Shown: piece after piece, positions 25,051 through 32,345 of the stretch
How the letters are laid out: the number at the start of each line of letters is the position of its first letter
How positions within the stretch are numbered: the first letter of the stretch is position 1
NCBI GenBank assembly: GCA_963204975.1
Contig: CAUJJC010000353.1
Span: forward strand, 1-35,592
Length of the DNA stretch: 35,592 bases
Source: Verrucomicrobiota bacterium
Lineage (GTDB): Bacteria > Verrucomicrobiota > Verrucomicrobiia > Verrucomicrobiales > Verrucomicrobiaceae
Direction: 5' to 3'
Made by a program: the position numbers and the translations under genes
The notes under the pieces: model-generated
What the model saw: the letters and a program-made list of their open reading frames with translations, nothing else
The model's database searches: none
What the model was told of the DNA's origin: nothing

Positions 25051-25719
25051 ATGCTCACGAAGTGCCATCGCCAATTGCGCCGGTTCACTCAGTGGATCGG
25101 GCATCGAGAGATCTATCGAGAGTTCCAAGCCTTCACCATGGTGCCTGAGAATCTCTTCATGACAAACCTGGAACTCGCGCAGCATGTGCAGGATGTCCCC
25201 GGCTGTGTGGTTGAGTGCGGAGTTTGGCGCGGAGGCATGAGTGCTGGTATCGCTTCGGTATTGGGCTCGGCACGGCACTACTATTTGCTGGACAGCTTTG
25301 AAGGCTTGCCCGCTGCTCAACCGATTGATGGCGTCGCGGCGCTCGAGTGGCAGGCGGCGAAAAGCTCAACTGACTACTTCGACAACTGCGCTGCGCCGGA
25401 GCGCTTCGCGGAAAAAGCCATGAAGCTCGCTGGTATTTCATCCTTCTCTTTGGTGAAGGGATGGTTCGCGGACACGCTTTCGACGTTTGCTCCGGATCAA
25501 CCCATCGCACTGCTTCGACTCGATGGAGACTGGTATGACTCGACGATGACTTGTCTGACCCATCTTTTTGAACGTCTTGCCCCAGGAGCCCTCGTGATCA
25601 TTGATGACTATGGGACTTGGGATGGCTGCACTCGTGCCGTCCATGACTTTTTCAGCCGTCGATCGGCTGTGGAGCGAATTCGCGAGCACGCAGGAGTGAC
25701 CTACTTTGTGAAGAGATAA
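25051..25719 (+). CDS. TylF/MycF-family O-methyltransferase
   Basis: This 222-residue protein belongs to the TylF/MycF macrocin O-methyltransferase family, metal-dependent enzymes that methylate sugar hydroxyls. Motifs: VVECGVWRGGMSAG at 53-66, YYLLDSFEGLP at 77-87, LLRLDGDWYDSTMTCL at 154-169 and VIIDDYGTWDGC at 182-193; the Asp residues at 158, 185 and 186 fit the metal site of MycF-like enzymes. It starts four bases after the stop of the exporter ATPase. In ABC-exported O-antigens a terminal methyl group can stop chain growth and be read by the Wzt C-terminal domain, so this is a good candidate for the capping enzyme. Methylation of an internal sugar is the alternative. Confidence 0.88.
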   Translation: MLTKCHRQLRRFTQWIGHREIYREFQAFTMVPENLFMTNLELAQHVQDVPGCVVECGVWRGGMSAGIASVLGSARHYYLLDSFEGLPAAQPIDGVAALEWQAAKSSTDYFDNCAAPERFAEKAMKLAGISSFSLVKGWFADTLSTFAPDQPIALLRLDGDWYDSTMTCLTHLFERLAPGALVIIDDYGTWDGCTRAVHDFFSRRSAVERIREHAGVTYFVKR

Positions 25720-25720
25720 A

Positions 25721-26473
25721 ATGACCATCGCCTACCATCACGAAGAGAATCTGCACAGCCTCGTAGGCGCAAAGGCGGGGATGAAGCATCTGCTGGCGGA
25801 AGCGGGCGTTCGCAGCGTGCTGGACGTGGGCTGCGGCACAGGCACATGGTTGCGCGCGGCACAGGAGGCAGGAGTCACGGAAGTCATGGGAGTTGATGGT
25901 GTCGCTGTGGATGCGAGCGTGCTCCATGTGAGAGAAGCTAATCGTCAAGTGGCTGACCTGACAAAGCCTTGGAGATGTGACCGCCGATTCGACCTGGCGA
26001 TCTGCCTGGAAGTCGCCGAGCACCTTCCGTTGAGTTCCGCGCCTGTGCTGATCGATACGCTCGTGGCTCACGCGGACTTGATTTGCTTTTCGGCTGCATG
26101 CCCCGATCAGCCAGGTGAGAACCACATCAACTGCCAGTGGCCTGCTTGGTGGCAGCGCTTGTTCAATGAGCGAGGGTTTGCCTGCGATGACAGCCTGCGC
26201 TGGCGTTGGTGGAATGACGAACAGATCGAGCCCTGGTATCGCCAGAATGCATTCTTAGCGCGGCGCTCCCCTCATGCGGGCGAAGAGGCGCGAATCCCCA
26301 ATGTGGTGCACCCGGCCATGCTGGATCATCTGATCGCTGGTCGGCAGAATGCGATCTTCGAAGACCATCGCACGCAGATTGAAAACGGGGCACTGCCTTT
26401 GAAGTGGAGCCTCATGCTGCCGTTGCGAGCAGTCCTTGCCAAAGGACGGCGATACTTTACCTCGCACCACTGA
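25721..26473 (+). CDS. Class I SAM-dependent methyltransferase
   Basis: This 250-residue protein has a compact Rossmann SAM domain: VLDVGCGTGTWLRAAQ at 33-48, VMGVDGVAV near 55-63, and a motif-IV-like FDLAICLEVAEHLP (about 90-103). After about residue 150 the sequence is Trp-rich (RWRWWNDEQIEPWYRQNAF), perhaps forming the acceptor pocket. The start is one base after the previous stop (TAA, A, ATG). It is probably a second glycan-modifying methyltransferase, but the acceptor is not shown by the sequence. 75 bases without obvious signals follow. Confidence 0.85.
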   Translation: MTIAYHHEENLHSLVGAKAGMKHLLAEAGVRSVLDVGCGTGTWLRAAQEAGVTEVMGVDGVAVDASVLHVREANRQVADLTKPWRCDRRFDLAICLEVAEHLPLSSAPVLIDTLVAHADLICFSAACPDQPGENHINCQWPAWWQRLFNERGFACDDSLRWRWWNDEQIEPWYRQNAFLARRSPHAGEEARIPNVVHPAMLDHLIAGRQNAIFEDHRTQIENGALPLKWSLMLPLRAVLAKGRRYFTSHH

Positions 26474-26548
26474 CCCGAGGCATTCAGCAACTCGCACAGG
26501 TTTCGAGTCTGCTGAGATCAAAGCCTTAACTCCTCCCGTCCATCGGCC

Positions 26549-26932
26549 ATGTCACCCACCCAGCGCTCCGGCCTGATCTTCATCTTTGGCACCGTCATCA
26601 TGACCGTGGCCAGCCAGTTGTTGCTCAAGCATGGCATGACGCAGATCGGCAAGGCACCCTCAGAGCCTGGGCAGCTACCGATGTTCATCCTTCGCGCCGT
26701 GTTTCATCCGCCGAACTTCATGGGCTTCGTCGGTGCCATGCTCGCTGCGTTTAGCTGGATGGCGGCGCTCTCGCGTTGCGAACTCAGTTTCGCTTATCCC
26801 TTCATGGGGCTGGCCATCGTGCTGGTGCTGGCCTTGACGCCAGCGTTGTTTGGCGAGCATGTGAGCATGAACCAATGGGCTGGTGTAGGTCTCGTCTGTG
26901 TTGGTCTGTGGCTTGCTTCCCGTCCTGCTTGA
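26549..26932 (+). CDS. Small DMT/SMR-type transporter, ArnE/ArnF-like
   Basis: This 127-residue protein has four membrane helices (about 8-28, 46-72, 78-99 and 107-125), the size of an SMR or half-EamA protein. Features include VASQLLLKHGM near 20-30, FSWMAALSRCELSFAYPFMGL near 68-88 and a C-terminal GVGLVCVGLWL helix. In the ArnE/ArnF case such proteins flip undecaprenyl-phosphate-linked sugars. Its neighbour, a polyprenyl-phosphate glycosyltransferase starting eight bases after this stop, supports that role over drug efflux. It may act as a homodimer, as no second small partner is next to it. Confidence 0.8.
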   Translation: MSPTQRSGLIFIFGTVIMTVASQLLLKHGMTQIGKAPSEPGQLPMFILRAVFHPPNFMGFVGAMLAAFSWMAALSRCELSFAYPFMGLAIVLVLALTPALFGEHVSMNQWAGVGLVCVGLWLASRPA

Positions 26933-26939
26933 TCATTTT

Positions 26940-27920
26940 ATGAGTTTGCTCTCCCAAGGCTATTCTGTCGTCGTTCCCGCTTACAACAGCGGTGAAATTC
27001 TGCCCCTGCTGGTCGAGCGCTTGCAGCCAGTTCTTGCGGCGACGGGCCAGCCGTTTGAGCTGGTGATTGTCAATGATGGCAGCCGTGACGACACCTGGCC
27101 GGTCATCAAGGAGTTGGCGGCGAAGCATTCGTGGGTGCGCGGCATCTGCAACATGCGTAACTATGGTCAGCACAATGCACTGCTGGCCGGCATCCGTGCT
27201 GCGCGCTACGCGATCACTATCACCATGGATGATGACTTGCAGCATCCGCCAGAAGAACTCCCCAAACTGATGGAGGCGCTCAACGATGATCGCGATGTCG
27301 TCTATGCGCCCCCTGATAAGGAGCAGCACGGATTTCTGCGCGATCTCGCTTCCGTCATCACGAAGACGGCGCTCCAGAGTGCCATGGGATCAAAGACGGC
27401 CAAGCAGTCCAGCGCGTGGCGCATCTTCCGCACGAAAATCCGTGATGCCTTTGAGCAATGCCATGCGCCGATGGTGAGCATCGACGTGCTGCTGACCTGG
27501 GGCACCACTCGCTTTGCCGCCTGTCCCTTGCGACACGATGAGCGCACGATTGGCAAGTCAAACTACACGTTCCGCAAGCTGGTGCGGCACGCTTTCAACA
27601 TGATGACGGGCTTCTCCGTCATGCCTCTGCAAGTGGCGAGCATCATCGGGTTTGCGTTCACCTTGTTTGGCTTCGGCGTTCTCGCTTACGTGCTCATCGG
27701 CTACTTCATCCGTGGCAGCAGCGTGGCGGGCTTCCCGTTCCTGGCCTCGGTGATCGCGATCTTCTCGGGAGCGCAGTTGTTCGCCCTCGGCATCATCGGT
27801 GAATACCTCGCCCGGATGCACTTCCGCATCATGGAAAAGCCCACGTATGTCATTCGCGAGGATACGGAGGCCGACCGCGTGCCGGTGACTCCTGTTCGTC
27901 TGCAAGACAAAGTCCTGTGA
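26940..27920 (+). CDS. Polyprenyl-phosphate glycosyltransferase, GtrB/ArnC/DPM-like
   Basis: This 326-residue protein combines a GT2 catalytic domain with two C-terminal membrane helices. Motifs: YSVVVPAYNSGEILPLL at 8-24, LVIVNDGSRDDTW at 41-53, NMRNYGQHNALLAGI at 71-85 and TMDDDLQHPPEELP at 95-108. The two helices lie at about 234-256 and 264-288 and are followed by GEYLARMHFRIMEKPTYVIRE, a hallmark of ArnC/GtrB-like enzymes. Such enzymes load a sugar from a nucleotide donor onto undecaprenyl phosphate. The Met at 26940 is preferred over a 14-residue extension that overlaps the flippase gene. The stop overlaps the next start by GTGA. Together with the upstream flippase and a GT-C gene at 35447, this suggests a lipid-P-sugar decoration route. 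Confidence 0.88.
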   Translation: MSLLSQGYSVVVPAYNSGEILPLLVERLQPVLAATGQPFELVIVNDGSRDDTWPVIKELAAKHSWVRGICNMRNYGQHNALLAGIRAARYAITITMDDDLQHPPEELPKLMEALNDDRDVVYAPPDKEQHGFLRDLASVITKTALQSAMGSKTAKQSSAWRIFRTKIRDAFEQCHAPMVSIDVLLTWGTTRFAACPLRHDERTIGKSNYTFRKLVRHAFNMMTGFSVMPLQVASIIGFAFTLFGFGVLAYVLIGYFIRGSSVAGFPFLASVIAIFSGAQLFALGIIGEYLARMHFRIMEKPTYVIREDTEADRVPVTPVRLQDKVL

Positions 27921-29098
27921 TCCTCCTCCACGAACAGAACGTGCATCACGATCCGTCTCGGTTGTCCACCGCGTGGGCAGATCCCGAGACGTTTGCATTG
28001 CTGCCGGAGAAGCTCAGCGTGAGTGACGAATGGCTGGAGCAAAGCCTCGCACTCGTGCCGCAGGAGCTGCATCGCGATCACTTCATCATGCTCACCTCCG
28101 GCACGACAGGACAGCCCAAGCTCATCGTCGGCAATCGCTCGCGCTCTGAAAGACTTGCCCGCGTGCTGCATGATCGACAGGACAGCGAGCCGGTGATGGA
28201 AACGATCTCCATGCTGCCGCTGAGCTACACGTATTCCTTCGTGAACCAATGGCTCTGGTCGCACGTCATGCAGCGTCGCTTCATCACGACGCATGGTCTT
28301 GCCGATCCAAAGGCATTGAAGGAATCCCTCAAAGCAGCAACTGACGCGATGATCTGCCTCGTCGGTGTTCAAGTGCCATTGCTGATGACGCATCTCGCAG
28401 GCGAACGCTTCGAAGGCGTGATCCGCGTTCACTTTGCCGGCGGTCGCTTCCCCCAGGAGAAACTCGATGACCTGCGCGCGATGTTTCCCAATGCACAGAT
28501 CTTCAACAACTACGGCTGCGCCGAAGCCATGCCGCGCCTCACGATTCGTCGCGCCGAAGAAGCCAGCGAAGCTGCGAATATCGGCCATCCGCTCTGTGGC
28601 ATCGAGATGCGCAGCGATGATCAGCACGCGATCCTGTTCCGCAGTCCGTATGGCGCGGTGGGTGTGGTCGAGAACATGACGTTCACCGCCATTACACCCA
28701 ACGACTGGATCCCCAGCGGCGACCTCGGAGAGATGAACGATGATGGCTCCTGGCGCTTGATTGGCCGCGCCAGTGAAGTCTTCAAGCGGCACGGTGAGAA
28801 GGTTTCCCTCGCTGCGCTCACCACCACTGTCTCCGCCGCGTGGTCGGGCCAATGTGCCTTCTATCGCGAAGCGGATCGCACGGGCGAGGATGGCTGCGTC
28901 TTGGTGCTCGCACCGGAAGCCTCCAACGAGTCAGTGAAGCCCGTGCTCATGGCTTTGAGAAAACATCATCCGCGCGCTCAATGGCCACTGCGTGTCGAGT
29001 CCGTCGCGACTCTGCATTTGCTCTCCAACGGCAAGACCGACGTGCGCGCGCTCCCATCGCTGCCCAACAAAACCGTGCTCTGGCAACAACACATCTAG
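27917..29098 (+). CDS. Short AMP-forming acyl/aryl ligase (ANL superfamily)
   Basis: This 393-residue adenylating enzyme carries the ANL core motifs: TSGTTGQPK at 60-68 (A3), NNYGCAEA at 197-204 (A5), SGDLGEM at 268-274 (A7), GRASEVFKRHGEKV at 283-296 (A8) and NGKTDVR at 371-377 (A10, catalytic Lys373). The family activates a carboxylate as acyl-AMP and passes it to CoA or a carrier protein. It is about 100 residues shorter than usual before A3, with no frame break visible, so the N-terminal subdomain is reduced. The GTG start at 27917 overlaps the glycosyltransferase stop. An acyl carrier protein is encoded 31 bases downstream, so acyl-ACP formation is the likely job. Confidence 0.85.
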   Translation: MILLHEQNVHHDPSRLSTAWADPETFALLPEKLSVSDEWLEQSLALVPQELHRDHFIMLTSGTTGQPKLIVGNRSRSERLARVLHDRQDSEPVMETISMLPLSYTYSFVNQWLWSHVMQRRFITTHGLADPKALKESLKAATDAMICLVGVQVPLLMTHLAGERFEGVIRVHFAGGRFPQEKLDDLRAMFPNAQIFNNYGCAEAMPRLTIRRAEEASEAANIGHPLCGIEMRSDDQHAILFRSPYGAVGVVENMTFTAITPNDWIPSGDLGEMNDDGSWRLIGRASEVFKRHGEKVSLAALTTTVSAAWSGQCAFYREADRTGEDGCVLVLAPEASNESVKPVLMALRKHHPRAQWPLRVESVATLHLLSNGKTDVRALPSLPNKTVLWQQHI

Positions 29099-29129
29099 TC
29101 ACCAGCACCGAGCATCTAGCAACCAGTCC
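29099..29129 (+). repeat. Imperfect direct repeat in the acyl carrier protein leader
   Basis: Just before the ATG at 29130 a CATCTAG-N2-ACCAG-type unit occurs twice, the first copy starting in the last codons of the ligase gene (from 29091) and the second at 29113-29126. There is no Shine-Dalgarno sequence in this 31-base gap. Confidence 0.4.
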
Positions 29130-29372
29130 ATGACCAACAAAGAAAAACTCCAGAACCTGATCCAAGACGTGTTCCTGCTCACGTCCGAAGAATTCCGCTT
29201 CGATCTCAAGCGCAGCGAAGTCGAGACCTGGGACTCCTTTGGTGTCGTCTCGATGGCCGTCGGTGTGCAGCAGACCTTCGGCTATCACTTTACCCCCGAG
29301 GAAGCGACGAGCATCCAAGGCGTGGATGACATCATCAAGGTGCTGACGGGCAAAGGCATTGCCTTCGATTGA
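29130..29372 (+). CDS. Acyl carrier protein
   Basis: This 80-residue protein has the four-helix carrier pattern and the phosphopantetheine site in VETWDSFGVVSM (31-42), with Ser36 as attachment residue; DSF replaces the more common DSL. The second acidic helix 2 region and a C-terminal VDDIIKVL helix (65-72) fit. It is a dedicated carrier lying between an adenylating ligase and acyl-processing genes, and is unlikely to be the fatty-acid-synthesis ACP, which is normally in the fab cluster. A phosphopantetheinyl transferase is not in the window. The downstream methyltransferase start follows after 23 bases. Confidence 0.88.
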   Translation: MTNKEKLQNLIQDVFLLTSEEFRFDLKRSEVETWDSFGVVSMAVGVQQTFGYHFTPEEATSIQGVDDIIKVLTGKGIAFD

Positions 29373-29395
29373 TCCATCCGCCGCAGCTCTCTCCC

Positions 29396-30340
29396 ATGCA
29401 AGCTGGCCCCACCCACTATCACAAGAGCATCGTTCTGGACGATGCTTCGCTGCTGCCTCCCGCTACCTCCTGCCCCTGGTGTGGAGGACTGGATCGCCAA
29501 GCCATCGCCACTATTCAAAAGAAGCCCGAAGTGCTGCTGCTCGAATGCTCCACCTGCCGTGCATCCAGTTCATCCCGGATGCCCACGCCGCAGGCGCTCG
29601 ATGCCTACTACGGCAACTATTACGATGGTGCTTCCGCAGCGGAGCACGCGCAGGCCGAGGGCCGTGTGACTATCGGTGATGCGGCGCGAATGGGAGCGCA
29701 TCTGGCTTCCTCGCTAGGCTCCACCGAGGGCAAGACTTCACTGCGCATCCTCGACTTCGGCGGTGGGGACGGCATGCTCGCTGTGCTGGCAGCGGAAAAC
29801 TTCATGAAGGCGAATCCGGCACTCCGCGAGGTGGCTGTCACCGTGGTGGACTACAACACGCAGATGCACCAGCCCTCGAACCCGTCGATCACCGTTCGTG
29901 GTGCCACCAAACTCACCGAGCTAGGCGACAGCACCTATGACTTCGTGATCGCCAGCGCCATCCTCGAGCACATCCCGGACTGCGCCGGGTTGCTGCGCGA
30001 TCTGCTCACCCGTGTGGCGTCGGGCGGTTCGTTCTACCTGCGCACGCCGTATGCAGCACCGTTCATGCGGTTGGCTGAGACCTTGGGCAAGTCGTGGGAC
30101 TTCACCTTCCCTGCCCACGTCCATGATCTTGGCCAAGCGTTTTGGGAACGCTACTTCACGGCGAATGGCAATGACAAGCTCTTCGCCATCAAGTCATCCC
30201 GTCCGTCCATCGTTCAGGCATCCATGAGCGAGCGCCCAGTCGAGGCGATTATTTCTCACCTCTTCAAGCTGCCGTGGCACCTGCTCGGCCGTGCCTGGGG
30301 ATTCGTGGGTGGCTGGGAGATCACAGTGACCCGTCGATGA
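29396..30340 (+). CDS. Zinc-ribbon SAM-dependent methyltransferase
   Basis: This 314-residue protein has an N-terminal cysteine motif (CPWCG at 26-30 and CSTC at 51-54) likely to bind zinc, then a methyltransferase domain with ILDFGGGDGMLAV at 118-130, VVDYNTQMHQ near 150-160 and a motif-IV-like YDFVIASAILEHIPD (about 181-195). The layout is similar to sugar C-methyltransferase-type proteins that carry an N-terminal zinc ribbon, but the diagnostic C-terminal domain of that family is absent, so the substrate stays open. The ATG at 29396 is used; a TTG at 29369 overlaps the carrier-protein stop and would add nine residues. Its stop overlaps the dehydrogenase start (ATGA). Confidence 0.82.
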   Translation: MQAGPTHYHKSIVLDDASLLPPATSCPWCGGLDRQAIATIQKKPEVLLLECSTCRASSSSRMPTPQALDAYYGNYYDGASAAEHAQAEGRVTIGDAARMGAHLASSLGSTEGKTSLRILDFGGGDGMLAVLAAENFMKANPALREVAVTVVDYNTQMHQPSNPSITVRGATKLTELGDSTYDFVIASAILEHIPDCAGLLRDLLTRVASGGSFYLRTPYAAPFMRLAETLGKSWDFTFPAHVHDLGQAFWERYFTANGNDKLFAIKSSRPSIVQASMSERPVEAIISHLFKLPWHLLGRAWGFVGGWEITVTRR

Positions 30341-31251
30341 TCACACTTCCCTCCATCATCACGCTGACGGAAGCTGCTCAGCAGCTGGCTGGTAACGTCG
30401 TCGTGTGGTGCACCGCGAGTGTCGCTGAACGGCTTCGCGCGCTTGTGCCGTGGCCGGTGCAAACCGAGGCACCATCGCTGGACGGAGCGGATTGGTTGCT
30501 CGCAGTCGGTGGCGGTTCGTTGATTGATCAAGCCAAGGTCCTGCGCGCGCAGCATTCGTCCGTGAAGCTCGCAGCCTTGCCCACGCTCTGGGGCAGCGGC
30601 GCGGAGGCCTCGCCGATTGCGGTGCTGAATCAGGATGGCAAGAAGGTCATCCGCATGGGTGCGGAACTGGTGCCGGATCTGATCGTGAGCCATCCCGAGT
30701 TCGCGAAGACTTTGCCTGCGGAGCTGATCAAGCACGCCTGCGGGGATGCCTGGAGTCACGCGCTCGAAGGCTTCCTCTCGCCGCTCGGCACTGATGAAAC
30801 GCGCGCCGATCTCGCTGTCGTGATGAAACGCATGCTGCAACAGCCCATCGGTTATGCGGACGCGTGGTTCGAGCTGAGCGCCCTGGCTTGCGCCGGACAA
30901 TCAAAGACGAGCGTGGGACTCGTGCATGGCATCGCCCACACCTTGGAAGGTGTCATAGGCTGGGGTCACGCGAAGCTCTGCTCGCTCTACCTGCTGCCAG
31001 TGATGAGCTTCAATCAGACTCGTAGTCCGAAATGGCCTTACCTCGCCGAGCACGGACTCGACGATGTGATCGTGCTTAACGTCATGCGACAGTTGTTCGA
31101 GCCTGCGGTTTATGCCGAGGCGCTTCCATTGCTGAAGGAGCACTGGATGAAGGTGCTGCGCGATCCGTGCAGCCGCACGAACTCCGCCTTGGTGCGTCCG
31201 GCGGACATTGAATTCTTTGAGTCGTTTCAAAGTAGTCCAGTCACGCCGTGA
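30337..31251 (+). CDS. Compact iron-type alcohol dehydrogenase
   Basis: This 304-residue protein belongs to the iron-containing alcohol dehydrogenase/dehydroquinate-synthase-like fold. It has NAD-binding GGGSLID at 58-64, GSGAEAS at 87-93, and metal ligands Asp137 and His141 (HACGDAWSHALEGF), His197 and His211 (VHGIAHTLEGVIGWGHAKL); spacing of the last pair matches the usual 14 residues. It is 70-80 residues shorter than common family members. It likely interconverts an aldehyde and an alcohol, and next to LuxE/LuxC-like genes it would be the alcohol-forming step. The last seven residues (QSSPVTP) and the stop codon lie in a REPIN-like element. The ATG at 30337 overlaps the upstream stop. Confidence 0.85.
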   Translation: MITLPSIITLTEAAQQLAGNVVVWCTASVAERLRALVPWPVQTEAPSLDGADWLLAVGGGSLIDQAKVLRAQHSSVKLAALPTLWGSGAEASPIAVLNQDGKKVIRMGAELVPDLIVSHPEFAKTLPAELIKHACGDAWSHALEGFLSPLGTDETRADLAVVMKRMLQQPIGYADAWFELSALACAGQSKTSVGLVHGIAHTLEGVIGWGHAKLCSLYLLPVMSFNQTRSPKWPYLAEHGLDDVIVLNVMRQLFEPAVYAEALPLLKEHWMKVLRDPCSRTNSALVRPADIEFFESFQSSPVTP

Positions 31252-31317
31252 CTGGAGTCTCTCCCCTTTCAATGCAACAAACCAGCAACCCCAGTTGCGG
31301 CGCAACTGGACTACTTT
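31229..31317. repeat. REPIN-like element spanning a gene junction
   Basis: Two REP-like halves face each other. The left has AAAGTAGT, then a perfect 8-base stem (31237-31244 and 31248-31255) around loop GCC. The right has a perfect 8-base stem (31291-31298 and 31302-31309) around GGC, followed by ACTACTTT. The outer 13 bases (31229-31241 and 31305-31317) also pair. The stems differ at two positions (CCAGTCAC versus CCAGTTGC), each compensated in its partner arm. Confidence 0.82.
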
Positions 31318-32345
31318 CAGAACCTCCGTTCTCCGCGCGCGATGACGCGACGCTGCTGCGTGAGATGAATGAACTCTCGCGCTGGCACCTGAGTGGTTGC
31401 GATGCATATCGTGCCGTGTGGCCTTCGTTTGCCGAGGCACAGAGCTTTGCGGAGCTACCCTCCCTTCACGTTGGTGTGTTCAAGCATCGCATCTGGCGCA
31501 CGAACGGCGAGGGCATCGCGCATCAGCGCACGCTGAAGAGTTCGTCCACCAGCGGCACGTCGAGCCAGATCGCGCTCGATGGTCGCAGCGGTGCACTGCA
31601 AGCACAAAGCAGTGCGGCCATCTTGAAGGATCTGCTCGGGGCCGATCAACGTCCGTTGCTCATCCTTGATGATGTGAAGTCGCTACAGCAGCGCGGAGAA
31701 GTCAGCGCGCGCGTGACGGCGGCGATGAGCTTGCGACCGCTCTCCACGGAGATGCACTTCCTGCTCAGTGGCAGCGAGAACGCGCAAAGTTTGGATTGGA
31801 ACAAGGTCGGCGAGCTGTGCGCGAAGAGTCCGCGGCTGCTCGTGTATGGCTTCACCTGGATGCTCTGGATGGGCTGGGCTCAGGGCACGATCCCCGACGA
31901 CGTGCGCGCCGCGATGGCGAAGACACAGGTGTTCTTTGTTCACAGCGGGGGTTGGAAAAAACTCGAAGCCATGAAGGTGAGCCGTGAGCAGTTCGACGGC
32001 GCGCTGTGCGGTATGTGTGCGCCGGGCTCGGGTGTGCTCGACTTCTACGGGCTCGTGGAGCAGGTGGGCATTATCTATCCGCTGTGCTCCGCGGGTTTCC
32101 GCCATGTGCCGCGCTGGGCGTCGGTGATCGTGCGCGATCCGTGGACGATGCAGCCGCTGATCGGCGAGCCGGGCATGTTGCAACTCATGAACCCGCTCGC
32201 CTTCGGTGCGCCGTATCACAACGTGCTGACCGAAGACATGGGCCGCATGGTCGAAGGCGACTGCAAGTGCGGACGCACGGGTCAACGATTTGAACTGCTC
32301 GGTCGCATGCCGAAAGCCGAAGTGAGGGGGTGCGCGAATGTCTGA
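31248..32345 (+). CDS. LuxE-like acyl-protein synthetase / acyltransferase
   Basis: This 365-residue protein resembles LuxE, the acyl-protein synthetase of the luciferase fatty-acid reductase complex, which adenylates or accepts an acyl group onto a cysteine and passes it to LuxC. Seen: an ANL-like nucleotide loop TLKSSSTSGTSSQ at 95-107, a C-terminal CKCGRTGQRFELLGR segment, and a terminal RGC with Cys362, the position of the acyl-carrying cysteine in LuxE. Starts are uncertain: GTG 31248 overlaps the dehydrogenase stop inside a REPIN stem, and ATG 31272 lies in the REPIN spacer. About 20 N-terminal residues come from repeat DNA. The stop overlaps the LuxC-like gene by eight bases. Confidence 0.83.
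   Translation: MTGVSPLSMQQTSNPSCGATGLLSEPPFSARDDATLLREMNELSRWHLSGCDAYRAVWPSFAEAQSFAELPSLHVGVFKHRIWRTNGEGIAHQRTLKSSSTSGTSSQIALDGRSGALQAQSSAAILKDLLGADQRPLLILDDVKSLQQRGEVSARVTAAMSLRPLSTEMHFLLSGSENAQSLDWNKVGELCAKSPRLLVYGFTWMLWMGWAQGTIPDDVRAAMAKTQVFFVHSGGWKKLEAMKVSREQFDGALCGMCAPGSGVLDFYGLVEQVGIIYPLCSAGFRHVPRWASVIVRDPWTMQPLIGEPGMLQLMNPLAFGAPYHNVLTEDMGRMVEGDCKCGRTGQRFELLGRMPKAEVRGCANV

Noticed and set aside
27701..28852. 383-codon minus-strand frame over the ligase gene
   Set aside because: No domain seen; the + strand carries all ANL motifs in order.
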